From: Bacteroidota bacterium
GTDB taxonomy: Bacteria; Bacteroidota; Bacteroidia; Sphingobacteriales; Sphingobacteriaceae
Direction: 5' to 3'
Length of the DNA stretch: 64,000 bases
NCBI GenBank assembly: GCA_026224775.1
Contig: JAMFRP010000019.1
Coordinates: 62,001-126,000, forward strand
Part shown: one piece after another, positions 1-11,000 of the stretch
How the letters are laid out: each line of letters begins with the position of its first letter
Numbering within the stretch: the first letter of the stretch is position 1
The notes under the pieces: model-generated
What the model saw: only the letters and a program-made list of their open reading frames with translations
The model's database searches: none
Told to the model about the DNA's origin: nothing
Program-made: the position numbers and the translations under genes

Positions 1-1603
1 CGATTTTGGGCCATTGGTATATAAGGGAGAGGGAAAACGTGACCTGTGGACTAATATGCCCATGTTATGGTGCCTGCAATCTTACTATGAATATTCTAAA
101 GATGCGCGTGTAATTAATTTAATGCGCAAGTACTTTAAATGGGAACTGAGCATTCCCGATGATAAGTTTTTGCAGGATTATTGGGAAAACAGCAGGGGCG
201 GAGATAACCTTTTAAGTGTTTACTGGCTATATAACCGTACCGGCGAAACATGGCTTTTAGATCTGGCTACAAAGCTTGATCGTTGCACAGCAAATTGGCG
301 CCAGGTAAATAATTTACCTAACTGGCACAATGTAAATGTGGCTGAATGTTTCCGTGAACCGGCGACTTATTACCTGCAAAGTCATTTATTATCTGATTTG
401 AATGCGAGTTATAATGATTTTAACCTTGTTCGTAATATTTACGGGCAAGTACCTGGCGGGATGTTTGGGGCTGATGAAAACGCCAGGCAAGGTTATACAG
501 ACCCAAGACAAGCTGTTGAAACCTGCGGAATGGTTGAGCAAATGACATCGGATGAATATTTATTGCAATTTACGGGTGATCCTTTTTGGGCTGATAACTG
601 CGAAGACGTCGCCTTTAATACATTTCCGGCAGCGTTTACTTCTGATTATAAAGCACTCAGGTATTTAACAGCCCCTAATATGGTGGTAAGTGACAGTAAA
701 AATCATTCACCGGGTATTGCTAATGACGGTCCGTTTTTAGCTATGAACCCTTTCAGTAGCCGTTGCTGCCAACATAATCATGCTGCGGGCTGGGTGTATT
801 ATGCCGAAAATAGTTGGATGGCTACACCTGATAAAGGTTTAGCTGCCCAATTATACAGTGATGGCCAGGTTAATGCAGTTGCAGGCAATGGCCAAAAAGT
901 TAATATAACAGAAAGCACACATTACCCTTTTGATGAGCAGGTTAATTTTCGCATTAATGTAGCTGCCAGCGTTAAATTCTCATTTTATTTACGCGTGCCA
1001 GCTTGGTGTAATAACGCAAGTGTGAAAGTTAACGGTAAAGCAATCCCGGTTAACGCGGTGCCCGGCAAGTATATAAAATTAGCCCATACCTGGAAAAACG
1101 GCGATGTAGTAGCATTGCAACTACCCATGCATATAAAGGTTAAAACATGGGAAAACAATAAAAATAGCGTTAGTGTTAATTACGGTCCGCTAACATTCTC
1201 GCTAAAGATTGCTGAAAACTATGTCAAAAAGAATAGTAAGGTTGATGTACAGGGCGATGCAGGCTGGCAAAAAACTGCTGATCCGACTAAGTGGCCCGCT
1301 TATGATATTTATGCAGCATCCCCGTGGAATTATGGGTTATTGCTAAACAAAGATGCAGCGGCATCTTTTGAAGTGATTAAAAAGAGCTGGCCAAAAGATG
1401 GTAACCCGTTTACCAATACAAATGCACCAATACAACTTGTGGCAAAAGGCAAGCAAATAACATCGTGGACAATTGATCAATACGGATTATGCGCGGTATT
1501 GCCACCGAGCCCGGTGGTATCAGATCAACCTGAGAAAATCTTAACACTGGTTCCGATGGGTGGCGCACGGTTAAGAATATCAGCATTTCCGGTGGTAAAA
1601 TAA
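1..1603 (+). CDS. GH127-family glycosidase (beta-L-arabinofuranosidase-like), 3' part
   Basis: The reading frame is open from the first base, so the N-terminus lies outside the window; the TTG at 14 is internal. The protein resembles the DUF1680/GH127 family, retaining beta-L-arabinofuranosidases that use a zinc-bound cysteine nucleophile. Counting from base 14, E169-T-C171 and the pair C251-C252 match the family's glutamate/cysteine zinc site (E338, C340, C417, C418 in HypBA1) with nearly the same spacing, and E155 could be the acid/base. An (alpha/alpha)6-barrel should be followed by beta-sandwich domains; the C-terminal half looks strand-rich. A LacI regulator follows 108 bases downstream, consistent with a plant-polysaccharide locus that continues to the left. 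The exact substrate is not certain; GH146 and other DUF1680 relatives are alternatives. Confidence 0.8.
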   Translation, partial: DFGPLVYKGEGKRDLWTNMPMLWCLQSYYEYSKDARVINLMRKYFKWELSIPDDKFLQDYWENSRGGDNLLSVYWLYNRTGETWLLDLATKLDRCTANWRQVNNLPNWHNVNVAECFREPATYYLQSHLLSDLNASYNDFNLVRNIYGQVPGGMFGADENARQGYTDPRQAVETCGMVEQMTSDEYLLQFTGDPFWADNCEDVAFNTFPAAFTSDYKALRYLTAPNMVVSDSKNHSPGIANDGPFLAMNPFSSRCCQHNHAAGWVYYAENSWMATPDKGLAAQLYSDGQVNAVAGNGQKVNITESTHYPFDEQVNFRINVAASVKFSFYLRVPAWCNNASVKVNGKAIPVNAVPGKYIKLAHTWKNGDVVALQLPMHIKVKTWENNKNSVSVNYGPLTFSLKIAENYVKKNSKVDVQGDAGWQKTADPTKWPAYDIYAASPWNYGLLLNKDAAASFEVIKKSWPKDGNPFTNTNAPIQLVAKGKQITSWTIDQYGLCAVLPPSPVVSDQPEKILTLVPMGGARLRISAFPVVK

Positions 1604-1711
1604 TAATGATGTATTGGCTTTGTTATAGTTTGTTTTATTGGTAAATCGATAAATTGATTCTATATTAGCTTATTATTCTTTTATAACCTTTAAATTATAT
1701 ACCAAATCCCG

Positions 1712-2755
1712 ATGATTAAGAAGAAGCTGTCAATAGTTGATATTGCCAATAAACTCAATATATCAAAAACTACGGTATCCTTTATCTTGAATGGCCGCGC
1801 CAGGGAAAAACGGATAAGCGAGGAGCTTGTTGAGCGGGTATTGAAATTTGTAAAAGAAGTTGGTTATAAGCCTAACTCATTGGCTAAAAGCTTGCGCACC
1901 GGCAAATCGCATATTATAGGTTTAATGGTTGAAAATATTGCTGATCCATTTTTTGCAAACATCGCCCGCTACATTGAAGACAGGGCCTATAAAAATGGTT
2001 ACAGAATAATTTATTGCAGTACCGATAATGATGCTGATAAAACACGCGATTTGATCGGGATGTTTCGCGACAGGCATGTTGATGGTTACATTATAGCCCC
2101 GCCAGTTGGTGTGGAAGAAGATATTGCTGAATTATTAAAGGACGACCTGCCGGTTGTTCTATTCGACAGGTATTTCCCGGGTATTGATTGCAGTTATGTA
2201 GTAACCGATAATTTGGATAGTACCTACACCGCTACAGAATATTTAGTGGAGCAAGGCTATAAAAAAATAGCTTTTATTACTTTAGAATCGCATCAAACCC
2301 AAATGCAGGCCCGTTTGGATGGTTATAAGAAAGCTTTGGAGCAAAATAACCTGCAATCTTATATTAAAGAAGTTGTTTTTAACCAGGAAACTAAACTTAT
2401 GTCGGACCCAATTGCCGATTTCCTTAAAAACAATAAGGATCTGGATGCTATAATATTCGGCACAAACCGTATTGGTACTTGTGGTTTAAAAGTAATTCAC
2501 AGCATGGGTATCCGGGTTCCCGATGATATCGCGGTGATATCTTTTGATGATCATGATGTTTTTGAATTGTACTCGCCGTCAATCACCGCTATTGCGCAAC
2601 CTGTAGAAGAGATTGCCGCTAATACCATAAACATATTGTTAAGTAAACTGGATTCATCAACCCCTAACACGGATAACAAAAAAGTAACCCTGCAAAATGA
2701 TTTGAGATACAGAGGATCATCACAGGTTAACGCTAAATTATCAGCACTAAAATAA
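1712..2755 (+). CDS. LacI-family transcriptional regulator
   Basis: 347 aa, normal LacI/GalR length. The N-terminal helix-turn-helix (about residues 6-26) is followed by the hinge segment KPNSLAKSLRTG (about 54-65), which inserts into the minor groove at operators. The rest is a periplasmic-binding-protein-like sugar-sensing domain ending in the typical 'P..I.AI.QP..E' stretch. It lies immediately downstream of the GH127 gene on the same strand, so it probably controls carbohydrate-use genes at this locus. The ligand cannot be read from the sequence. It converges with the next gene, the two stops being 12 bases apart. Confidence 0.9.
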   Translation: MIKKKLSIVDIANKLNISKTTVSFILNGRAREKRISEELVERVLKFVKEVGYKPNSLAKSLRTGKSHIIGLMVENIADPFFANIARYIEDRAYKNGYRIIYCSTDNDADKTRDLIGMFRDRHVDGYIIAPPVGVEEDIAELLKDDLPVVLFDRYFPGIDCSYVVTDNLDSTYTATEYLVEQGYKKIAFITLESHQTQMQARLDGYKKALEQNNLQSYIKEVVFNQETKLMSDPIADFLKNNKDLDAIIFGTNRIGTCGLKVIHSMGIRVPDDIAVISFDDHDVFELYSPSITAIAQPVEEIAANTINILLSKLDSSTPNTDNKKVTLQNDLRYRGSSQVNAKLSALK

Positions 2756-2767
2756 TAAGATCTGACT

Positions 2768-3367
2768 TTACAAGCGATCTTTTAAACGTTGTTTAACACC
2801 GTTTTCCCATTCGCTTTTTAGTATACTTAATATAATGGAGTCGCGCCTGCCGCCTTCGCGGGTAGGTACGTTGCTGCGCATAATCCCTTCAACCGTACAG
2901 CCAATGCTTTTCATGGCTGCTATGCTGCGTTCGTTTCTGGCATCAGCCCTAAATTCAACACGCACCATACCCAACTCTTCAAACGCAAACTGTAGCAATA
3001 AAAATTTACAATGCTTATTCAATCCCGTACCTCTAAAATCTTTACCATACCAGGTATAGCCCAGCTGTAGCGTTAAATTTTGTGGTTGAATGTCATAAAA
3101 ACGAGTGCTGCCAGCATATTTGCCCGTTTCTTTATCATATACAATAAACGGATATTCCTTGCCGGTAACCCTTGCTGCCAGCGCAGCGCTTATATATTCG
3201 CTCAATCCATCTACACCAAATGCAGCCTGGTGAGAGTATTGCCAGGTTTCCTGCTCATGCAAAGCGAATGATAATAGGTGCTCATCATCGGTAACATTAA
3301 GCGGGCGTAAAAGCACGCGTTCATCTTCCAGTTTATATTGTGCATGCGGATCAAATTTGGTAGCCAT
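2768..3367 (-). CDS. GNAT N-acetyltransferase, RimJ/RimL type
   Basis: 199 aa. The N-terminus carries the family strand 'RVLLRPL', the acetyl-CoA pyrophosphate loop is visible as FRGTGLN around residues 112-118, and the C-terminal 'N.RSIAAMKSIGC' segment matches the RimJ/RimL (Acetyltransf_3) subgroup. These enzymes transfer acetyl from acetyl-CoA to protein N-termini or small molecules; the acceptor cannot be predicted. It is a single-gene unit, convergent with the LacI regulator and divergent from the ABC exporter genes. About 210 bases of AT-rich DNA upstream of its start hold promoters for both directions, with no repeat that I can see. Confidence 0.85.
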   Translation of the reverse strand: MATKFDPHAQYKLEDERVLLRPLNVTDDEHLLSFALHEQETWQYSHQAAFGVDGLSEYISAALAARVTGKEYPFIVYDKETGKYAGSTRFYDIQPQNLTLQLGYTWYGKDFRGTGLNKHCKFLLLQFAFEELGMVRVEFRADARNERSIAAMKSIGCTVEGIMRSNVPTREGGRRDSIILSILKSEWENGVKQRLKDRL

Positions 3368-3580
3368 TATTGGGGTGATAAATTAATGAGGTATGTATTT
3401 GGTAAAAGTATTTTAAAATCTTTTTATTCCCAAATCGTCTGTATAGTTAAACAGGTGTAAAATAGCTTGAACAAAACGATGCTTTCATTCATTAAATTAA
3501 ACATTTATCGCAGTCGTAATAAAGCTTTGCTATTTTTACCGGAAATTATGAACATGTGCTTTGCACTTATTTAAATAAGG

Positions 3581-5341
3581 ATGGAAAAACGAACCGATCA
3601 GTCTAAAAGTCAAGCCCCCAAAAAGCCGGGTATTTTCAGCCTGCTTAAACCTTACATGGGCCTGGTAATATTCCTGGTAGTTTTTGCGCTTTTTAGTAAT
3701 GGTATCACCTTGTTGCTTCCTAAAATAGTAGCTAACGGCATTGATGCGTATACCCACAAACATTTTGCATATAAGCCAATAATCATTGAGTTTACCATTG
3801 CCGTTATAGGTATTTTTATATTTACTTATATGCAAAGCGTTATACAAACCTATGCATCTGAGCGGGTTGCCCGCGATTTGCGCAGCAAGCTTTCTGAAAA
3901 AATATCACAGCAAAGCTATGCTTTCATCGAGGCGGTAAACCCATCCAAATTACTTACCAACCTTACTGCCGATGTGGATTCTATCAAGATGTTTGTTTCG
4001 CAGGCAATTGTATCCATCGCATCATCATTGTTTACCATTATAGGAGCGAGCATTCTATTATTGACTATCAACTGGAGGTTAGCCTTATGCGTTATCGCGA
4101 TTATTCCAATTATAGGCGGTACATTTTTCTACGTATTGAAAAAAGTAAGGGCGTTATTCAAAGAGAGCCGTGCGGTTATTGATTGGTTAAACAAGATTAT
4201 CAATGAGAGTATATTAGGTTCGGCGCTTATCCGTGTCATCAACTCACAACAACTGGAATACGACAAGTTTTTACAAGCCAATACCAAAGCCAAAGAGTTC
4301 GGCTTAAGTATTTTACGCTTGTTTGCCAGTTTGGTACCGGTTATAACTTTTACAGCTAACATGGCGGCTTTAAGTATATTGATACTTGGCGGTCATTATG
4401 TAATTGCCGGTAGTATGAGCCTTGGTAATTTCGCGGCGTTCAACAGTTATTTGTCGTTGTTGATATTCCCGATATTGGTTATCGGTTTTATGAGTAATAT
4501 CATAGCACAGGCCACCGCCTCATTTGATCGTATAAGCATAGTTTTGGATAGTGTGGATACCCAACGCAAAGGAACGCTTAAAGAAACATTGCAAGGTAAT
4601 ATCGAACTGAAAGATATATCCGTTTTGTACGGACAAAAACCTGCGCTGAAGAATATATCTTTTTCAGTAAATGCAGGTTCAAAAATCGCCATTATTGGCC
4701 CTACGGCTGCTGGTAAATCACAATTATTGTATTTATTAACGGGTTTAATAAACCCTACCAGCGGATTGGTTGAATTTGATGGCAGAACGATAGACGAATA
4801 CAATAACGAATCCTTCCACAGCCAGGTTGGTTTTGTTTTTCAGGATAGTATTATCTTCAATATGAGTATCAGGGAGAATATTGCTTTCAGTGATACGGTG
4901 ACCGATGAATCATTAGAAAAAGCGATTGATACTGCTGAATTAAGAGGTTTTATTGATGGCTTACCCGAGGGATTAAGCACAATAGTTTCTGAACGAGGAT
5001 CAAGTCTTTCAGGTGGACAAAAGCAACGCATTATGCTGGCAAGGGCGCTGGCTGTTAATCCAAAGGTTTTGTTGCTGGATGATTTTACCGCTCGTGTAGA
5101 TAACAATACGGAGAAAAAGATCCTCGCCAACGTGCAAAAAAACTATCCGGGCCTGACACTGGTATCGGTAACGCAGAAAATAGGCGCCGTGGAGCATTAT
5201 GATCAGATAATCGTACTCACACAAGGTGAAATTGTTGCATCAGGCACACACGATGAATTGATGCATAACAGCCCCGAGTATGTACAGATATTCGATTCGC
5301 AACAAAGTACCAATGCTTACGAAATTAATGCAGTTAAATAA
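3581..5341 (+). CDS. ABC exporter half-transporter, degenerate-site subunit
   Basis: 586 aa: a six-helix ABC exporter membrane domain (about 1-320) and a C-terminal ATPase domain. Walker A is GPTAAGKS and the signature is canonical LSGGQ. Walker B reads LLLDD, with aspartate in place of the catalytic glutamate, and the H-loop histidine is replaced by glutamine (SVTQK). The partner gene starts 24 bases downstream and has complementary defects, so the two should form a heterodimer with one consensus and one degenerate ATP site, as in MdlA/MdlB-type exporters. The substrate is unknown. The start ATG at 3581 follows about 210 bases of AT-rich intergenic DNA. Confidence 0.9.
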   Translation: MEKRTDQSKSQAPKKPGIFSLLKPYMGLVIFLVVFALFSNGITLLLPKIVANGIDAYTHKHFAYKPIIIEFTIAVIGIFIFTYMQSVIQTYASERVARDLRSKLSEKISQQSYAFIEAVNPSKLLTNLTADVDSIKMFVSQAIVSIASSLFTIIGASILLLTINWRLALCVIAIIPIIGGTFFYVLKKVRALFKESRAVIDWLNKIINESILGSALIRVINSQQLEYDKFLQANTKAKEFGLSILRLFASLVPVITFTANMAALSILILGGHYVIAGSMSLGNFAAFNSYLSLLIFPILVIGFMSNIIAQATASFDRISIVLDSVDTQRKGTLKETLQGNIELKDISVLYGQKPALKNISFSVNAGSKIAIIGPTAAGKSQLLYLLTGLINPTSGLVEFDGRTIDEYNNESFHSQVGFVFQDSIIFNMSIRENIAFSDTVTDESLEKAIDTAELRGFIDGLPEGLSTIVSERGSSLSGGQKQRIMLARALAVNPKVLLLDDFTARVDNNTEKKILANVQKNYPGLTLVSVTQKIGAVEHYDQIIVLTQGEIVASGTHDELMHNSPEYVQIFDSQQSTNAYEINAVK

Positions 5342-5365
5342 TTATCCCGAAGGAAAAAATAAAAA

Positions 5366-7126
5366 ATGAACTACGATCTTAACAGTCTTTCGGGCAAGCA
5401 GCAAAAAACATCAACCCTAACAGGGCTTAAAAAACTGCTGCAATTAATTGAGCACGAACGCAAGAATTTATTTATAGCATTAGGCGCTATCTTAACTAAC
5501 GCTACCTTAAACTTATTGGGGCCATTTATTATTGGTTACACTATTGATAAATATGTGTCGCACAAGGATTTTAACGGGGTGTTGTTTTACGGAGGTATTT
5601 TACTTTGTATGTATTTGGGAGCATTGGTAACCAGCTACTTTCAAACCAAACTAATGGGTAGTGTTGGGCAGCGTATGTTATATACATTGCGTAATGCCAT
5701 TTTTAACAAATTGCAGCAATTACCGGTTGATTTCTTCAACCAAAACAAAGCAGGCGACCTAATATCCCGTGTGAATAATGATACCGATAAGCTTAACCAG
5801 TTTTTCTCGCAATCACTTATGCAGTTCATCGGTAACATTGCAACTATGGTTGGGGCGGGTGTGTTTTTATTGGTGATCAATATTAAACTGGGTGCGGCCG
5901 CGTTATCGCCGGGTATTTTTATATTGATATTTACTTTGGTTACCTCTGCCTGGGTAAAACGTAAAAATGCTGTCAACTTAAAGAGTGTTGGTGGTATGAG
6001 TGCCGAGATACAGGAAAGCCTGAATAACTTCAGGGTGATCATCGCCTTCAATCGTCGCGATTATTTTCGCAAGCGTTTTGATGAGGCTAACCAGGATAAC
6101 TACCGCACTGCAATAGGGGCAGGTTTGGCTAACAATGTTTTGCTGCCGGTTTATAGCTTTTTCTCAAGCATGGCGCAATTAATGGTGCTGGCTTTTGGTA
6201 TTTACCTGATCAGTATTGGCGATATCGGCATCGGTGGGCTAATCGCTTATTTATCTTATGCTACGCTTTTTTATAATCCCTTAAGGCAACTGGCAACATT
6301 GTGGGCCAACTTTCAGTTAGCGATGGCGGGTTGGGACAGGATTTCGCAAATATTGTCATTAGAAACCAACCTGGTTAAACTTAATAGTAATGTAGTTGAA
6401 CCATCAGCACCGCTATTAGAGTTCAGGAATGTCCATTTCGGTTATGTTGAAGGGCAGGAGATCTTACACAACATCAGCTTTAAGCTCGAAAAAGGAAAAA
6501 CTTATGCATTGGTTGGGCCAACAGGTGGTGGTAAAACCACAACAGCATCATTAATAGCCCGTTTGTACGATCCAACCGAAGGAACAATTTTGCTGGATGG
6601 TAAGGATCTGCGCTCATATGAGCCGGTAGATAAAACCAACAAGATTGGTTTTATTTTGCAGGAGCCATTCCTGTTTACGGGTACCGTTAAGGAAAATATA
6701 TTATATGGCAATGCGCTATACCGTGACTATACCAACGAACAATTAGAAAAAGTTATAACCGGCGCGAATTTAGGGAGCCTGCTGGCACTTTTTGAGCAGG
6801 GGCTGGAAACAAAGGTTGTATCAAGTGGTGATAGTGTAAGCTTAGGGCAGAAACAGTTGATAGCCTTTATGCGCGCGGTACTGCGTAACCCGGATATTTT
6901 AATTTTGGACGAAGCGACTGCCAACATTGATACTATTACCGAAAAACTATTGGAAGATATTTTAAATAAACTACCCGAAACTACCACGCGCGTTATTATA
7001 GCCCACAGGTTAAATACCATTCGTAATGCTGATGAAATTTTCTTTGTAAATTCAGGCGAAGTAACACGGGCCGGCTCATTGGATGACGCAATGAATATGT
7101 TACTGCAAGGCAAAAGAGTTAGTTAA
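5366..7126 (+). CDS. ABC exporter half-transporter, consensus-site subunit
   Basis: 586 aa, the same length as its upstream partner. It has an N-terminal exporter membrane domain and a C-terminal nucleotide-binding domain. Walker A (GPTGGGKT), Walker B with catalytic glutamate (LILDEATANID) and the H-loop (IIAHRLNT) are canonical, but the signature is VSLGQ instead of LSGGQ. In a head-to-tail dimer the weak signature pairs with the weak Walker B of the partner, leaving one fully competent site. The genes are 24 bases apart and clearly co-transcribed. Only the exporter role, not the cargo, can be read from the sequence. Confidence 0.9.
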   Translation: MNYDLNSLSGKQQKTSTLTGLKKLLQLIEHERKNLFIALGAILTNATLNLLGPFIIGYTIDKYVSHKDFNGVLFYGGILLCMYLGALVTSYFQTKLMGSVGQRMLYTLRNAIFNKLQQLPVDFFNQNKAGDLISRVNNDTDKLNQFFSQSLMQFIGNIATMVGAGVFLLVINIKLGAAALSPGIFILIFTLVTSAWVKRKNAVNLKSVGGMSAEIQESLNNFRVIIAFNRRDYFRKRFDEANQDNYRTAIGAGLANNVLLPVYSFFSSMAQLMVLAFGIYLISIGDIGIGGLIAYLSYATLFYNPLRQLATLWANFQLAMAGWDRISQILSLETNLVKLNSNVVEPSAPLLEFRNVHFGYVEGQEILHNISFKLEKGKTYALVGPTGGGKTTTASLIARLYDPTEGTILLDGKDLRSYEPVDKTNKIGFILQEPFLFTGTVKENILYGNALYRDYTNEQLEKVITGANLGSLLALFEQGLETKVVSSGDSVSLGQKQLIAFMRAVLRNPDILILDEATANIDTITEKLLEDILNKLPETTTRVIIAHRLNTIRNADEIFFVNSGEVTRAGSLDDAMNMLLQGKRVS

Positions 7127-7169
7127 AAATTAAGGGAAATATAGTACACTTGTAAAAACTTAAGCTTGT

Positions 7170-7880
7170 ATGTTGAAATATTCCGGCGAAAAAGGAATTT
7201 TAGTAGCTACTGATTGTATTGTATTTGGTTTTGATGGCTGGAACCTGAAATTATTGTTGGTACAGCGCAGCATTGAACCCGAAAAAGATAGATGGAGCCT
7301 GATGGGTGGTTTTGTTAAACCAACCGAAAGCCCCGAGGATGCTGCTAACCGGGTATTGGAACAGCGCACAGGTTTAAGCAATGTTTACCTGGAGCAATTT
7401 CAGGTATTCGGTAAACCGGATCGTGATCCGGTTGAGCGGGTATTATCCGTAGCTTACTTCGCCCTGATTGATATTAGCCAATACGAAAGGCAGCTGAGTG
7501 ATGAATACCATGCCGAATGGTTTTTACTAGACGAAATGCCCGATCTGATATTTGACCATAACGAAATGGTTAGGCTGGCCAAAAAACAACTAATGTATAA
7601 AGCGGCTTTACATCCAATCCTATTCCAGCTGTTGCCCGATAAGTTTACCATCCCGCAATTACAATCGCTATATGAGGGGGTTTATCAGAACAAATTTGAC
7701 GACCGTAACTTTAGTCGTAAATTATTATCGACCGGTTTATTGGTAAAGCAACCCGAGAAAGATAAACAATCTTCAAAAAAAGGCGCGTTTTATTACAAGC
7801 TCGATCAGTCACATTACGAAGATAAATTTGAATCCTTCTTAAACCTGGTACCTAATCCCGATAAGTTTTTCAATGTGTAA
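7170..7880 (+). CDS. Nudix-domain transcriptional regulator (NrtR/AraR-like), Nudix box degenerate
   Basis: 236 aa. Residues 1-140 form a Nudix fold and residues about 150-225 a winged-helix DNA-binding domain; this is the architecture of NrtR-family regulators, including AraR of Bacteroides. The Nudix box at about 47-69 keeps the glycine and first glutamate, but the REUxEE core is RVLEQR, so the metal-binding glutamates are gone. It is therefore probably a ligand sensor and not a hydrolase. In Bacteroidota such proteins respond to sugars such as arabinose, and a GH127 gene lies 5.5 kb upstream, but the effector here is an inference. The ATG at 7170 is preceded by about 40 bases of intergenic DNA. 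Confidence 0.8.
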   Translation: MLKYSGEKGILVATDCIVFGFDGWNLKLLLVQRSIEPEKDRWSLMGGFVKPTESPEDAANRVLEQRTGLSNVYLEQFQVFGKPDRDPVERVLSVAYFALIDISQYERQLSDEYHAEWFLLDEMPDLIFDHNEMVRLAKKQLMYKAALHPILFQLLPDKFTIPQLQSLYEGVYQNKFDDRNFSRKLLSTGLLVKQPEKDKQSSKKGAFYYKLDQSHYEDKFESFLNLVPNPDKFFNV

Positions 7881-8016
7881 TGTAACAATCTGTTTACATT
7901 CTTAGTGGTTAAATTTCTGTAATTAATTGTGTTGTAATACTTTCTTTAATAGCTTTATACGCTATAAATAATTTGATATTGATTGTTTATAATAATTAAT
8001 ACCCCAATTAATATAG

Positions 8017-11000
8017 GTGAGAATTTTACGTTCAATAGCTGTAACTGTGATTTTTATTTTGGCTTGCCTGCATACACATGCACAGGGAAGTACAAGTAAG
8101 GGCACGGAATTTTGGACAGCTTACATGGCCAATTCCAACCCACCGACCGGCAGTACGCCAAGTGTTATGAATTTGTACATTACCTCAGATGTAAATACCT
8201 CTGGCACTGTTGCGTTTGAGAACGGAAGCCCTTCAGCCAATTTTACTGTTACCGCCAATCAGGTAACTATTTTGACTATGCCTACAGCAACTTACATTGC
8301 TAATCAGGGAACGTCTCACTATGGCATACACATTACATCGTTAAAACCTGTAGCAATTTATGCCCATATTTTTGCTAATAGTTCATCGGGTGCCACGCTG
8401 TTGTTACCGGTAAATACTTTAGGTAAGGATTATTACTCCATAAACTATACCCAACTGGCCGATGAAACAGCCTATTCTGCGTTTATGGTTATTGCAACAG
8501 AAGATAGTACTACTGTTGAAATTACACCAACAGCAACGTTGCTTGATGGAACGCCAGCGAATGCAGCATTTTCTATTACATTGAACAAAGGGGATGTTTA
8601 CCAGGGGTTGGCAAATAATGATTTAACGGGCACCCGTGTACAATCGGTAAGTTCGGGATTAAATACCTGTAAGAAGATAGCCGTTTTTGCCGGCAGCACC
8701 AGGATACAGATTGGCTGTAACGAAAAAGATAATTCTTCGGATAATCTTTTTCAGCAGGTATATCCTACAGCATCGTGGGGTAAAAACTATATAACTGTAC
8801 CGCTAAGTAACAGAGATTATGATGTGTTTAGGGTGATATTAAGTACACCCAATACTAATGTAACTATAAATGGGCAGCTCATTAGTCCAAGCCAGTTTAC
8901 CAATGGGTTTTATTATACATTCAATTCATCTGTCCCTAATATCATAACAGCAGATCAGCCTATACAAGTGGCGCAGTATGCCGTTTCTCAGGGTAATACA
9001 CCAAGCTGCGGCAACCTTCCTAATGATGTAGGCGATCCTGAAATGATCTTTATCACACCGCTCGAACAGACTTTAGATCATGTTACCTTATTCTCTGCCA
9101 GTAATTATAAGATACTGAATAGCTACATCAATGTACTAATAAAAACTAATGCGGTATCTTCTTTTACGCTTGATGGGGCTGCTTATACCAGCTTTAACCC
9201 TGTACCAAACGATAGTACATACTCGTACACACAAATACCTGTTGTTAATGGCCCGCATACTATAAGCGCAAGCGATGGGTTTAACGCGATAGCTTATGGT
9301 TTTGGCATACATGAGTCTTATGGATATGCAGCGGGGGCTAATTTGCAAAACCTGAATGAGTTTATTGCCCTGGAAAACCCACAAACTGGGGGTACGCAGA
9401 GCAATGGTTGTAGTGGGGTTGATTATAATTTGCAGCTTACGCTGCCATACAAAACAACCAGCATACAGTGGAATTTTGAAAACGGTACCACACCTTATAC
9501 CGATAACAACCCAATAATTGCCGATTCCTTAGTGCAGAACAACCAAACGGTTTATATCTATAAATATCCCAAAAATCCAGTCGTGTATACAAGCGGAAGT
9601 TATTCGGTAATTGCAACGGTTTTTAATCCTACTGCCGATGTATGCGGTTCAACCGAAAATGTTGAGCTGGATTTTTCAGTAACCGATCCGCCTGTAGCCA
9701 AGTTTGCTGTTAGCCTGGCTTGTTTAGGCGATTCCACACAATTTACCGACGAAACTACCGGCGTTAGCACATTAAAAAGTTGGTTATGGAATTTCGGCGA
9801 TAACCAAACATCAACCCTACAAAATCCTACGCATAAGTATTTAAACCCAGGCAATTATAACGTAAGCTTAACGGTGATGGATGTTGATAGCTGCACATCG
9901 GTATATGATGTACCGGCCCTTCATATCGATGCAAAACCTGTTGCTTTATTTACGGCTTCTACACCCGACTGCTTAAACCAAACAATTACGTTTACTGATA
10001 AATCAACAACTACTGATGGTACTTTAGCTACATGGATATGGGATTTTGGCGATGGCGTAAAAGATACGGTAACCGCTAAAAACACTGTGATTATCCATAC
10101 ATATGCAACTACCGGAATTGATACTGTAAAACTAATTGTAACTAATAGTGATGGTTGCTCAAGTCTCACTTACGTGCAACCGGAAACTATCAGTCCTTTA
10201 CCTGTTGTTAATTTTGCTATGCCGGATGTTTGCCTGGCACAGGGCTCCGCCACATTTACCGATGAAAGCACTATAGCGGATTCTACAGCTTCCGGATTTA
10301 CTTACCTCTGGAACTTTGGAGATTCCAACGCCAATTCCGCGAATCCTAATACGTCTACCTTACAAAACCCAACGCATACATATACCGCTGCGGCTTACTA
10401 CAATGTTACGTTAACGGTTACTTCAAAATATGGTTGTTCGGTATCAAAAACGCAACAATTTACAGTAAACGGATCAAACCCTGTCGCGGCCTTTTCGGTT
10501 GAGAATAATAATGATTTGTGTAGTAGTACTGATGTTATATTTGATGATAAATCATCGGTGGGTTTTGGGAATATTACGCAAATAGTATGGTATTTTGATT
10601 ATAATAATAACCCTACGGATACAGCGGTTTATACCCTTGCTACCATGCCTGCAGATAAAAAATATCATCACCAGTACCCGTTGTCTAACTCAGTAAACCC
10701 GCAAAGTTACGATGTAAGAATGGTGGTATATTCGGGGTCAAGCCAATCATGCGCAAACCAGGTAGATACCACAATAACCGTAAATGGTAATCCTTCGGTT
10801 ACTGTTTCAAGCATAGGTAATATCTGCCAGAGTGCAGACCCGGTGCAAATACAGGTGAATACCGGTGTTTATACTGGCACCGGTGTGTTTAGTGGTCCGG
10901 GAGTATCATCAACCGGATTATTTAGCCCGGGTCAGGCTGGTTTGGGTAGCCATACAATTAATTATGTTTTTACCGCGGCAAATGGTTGCACCTATTCAAC

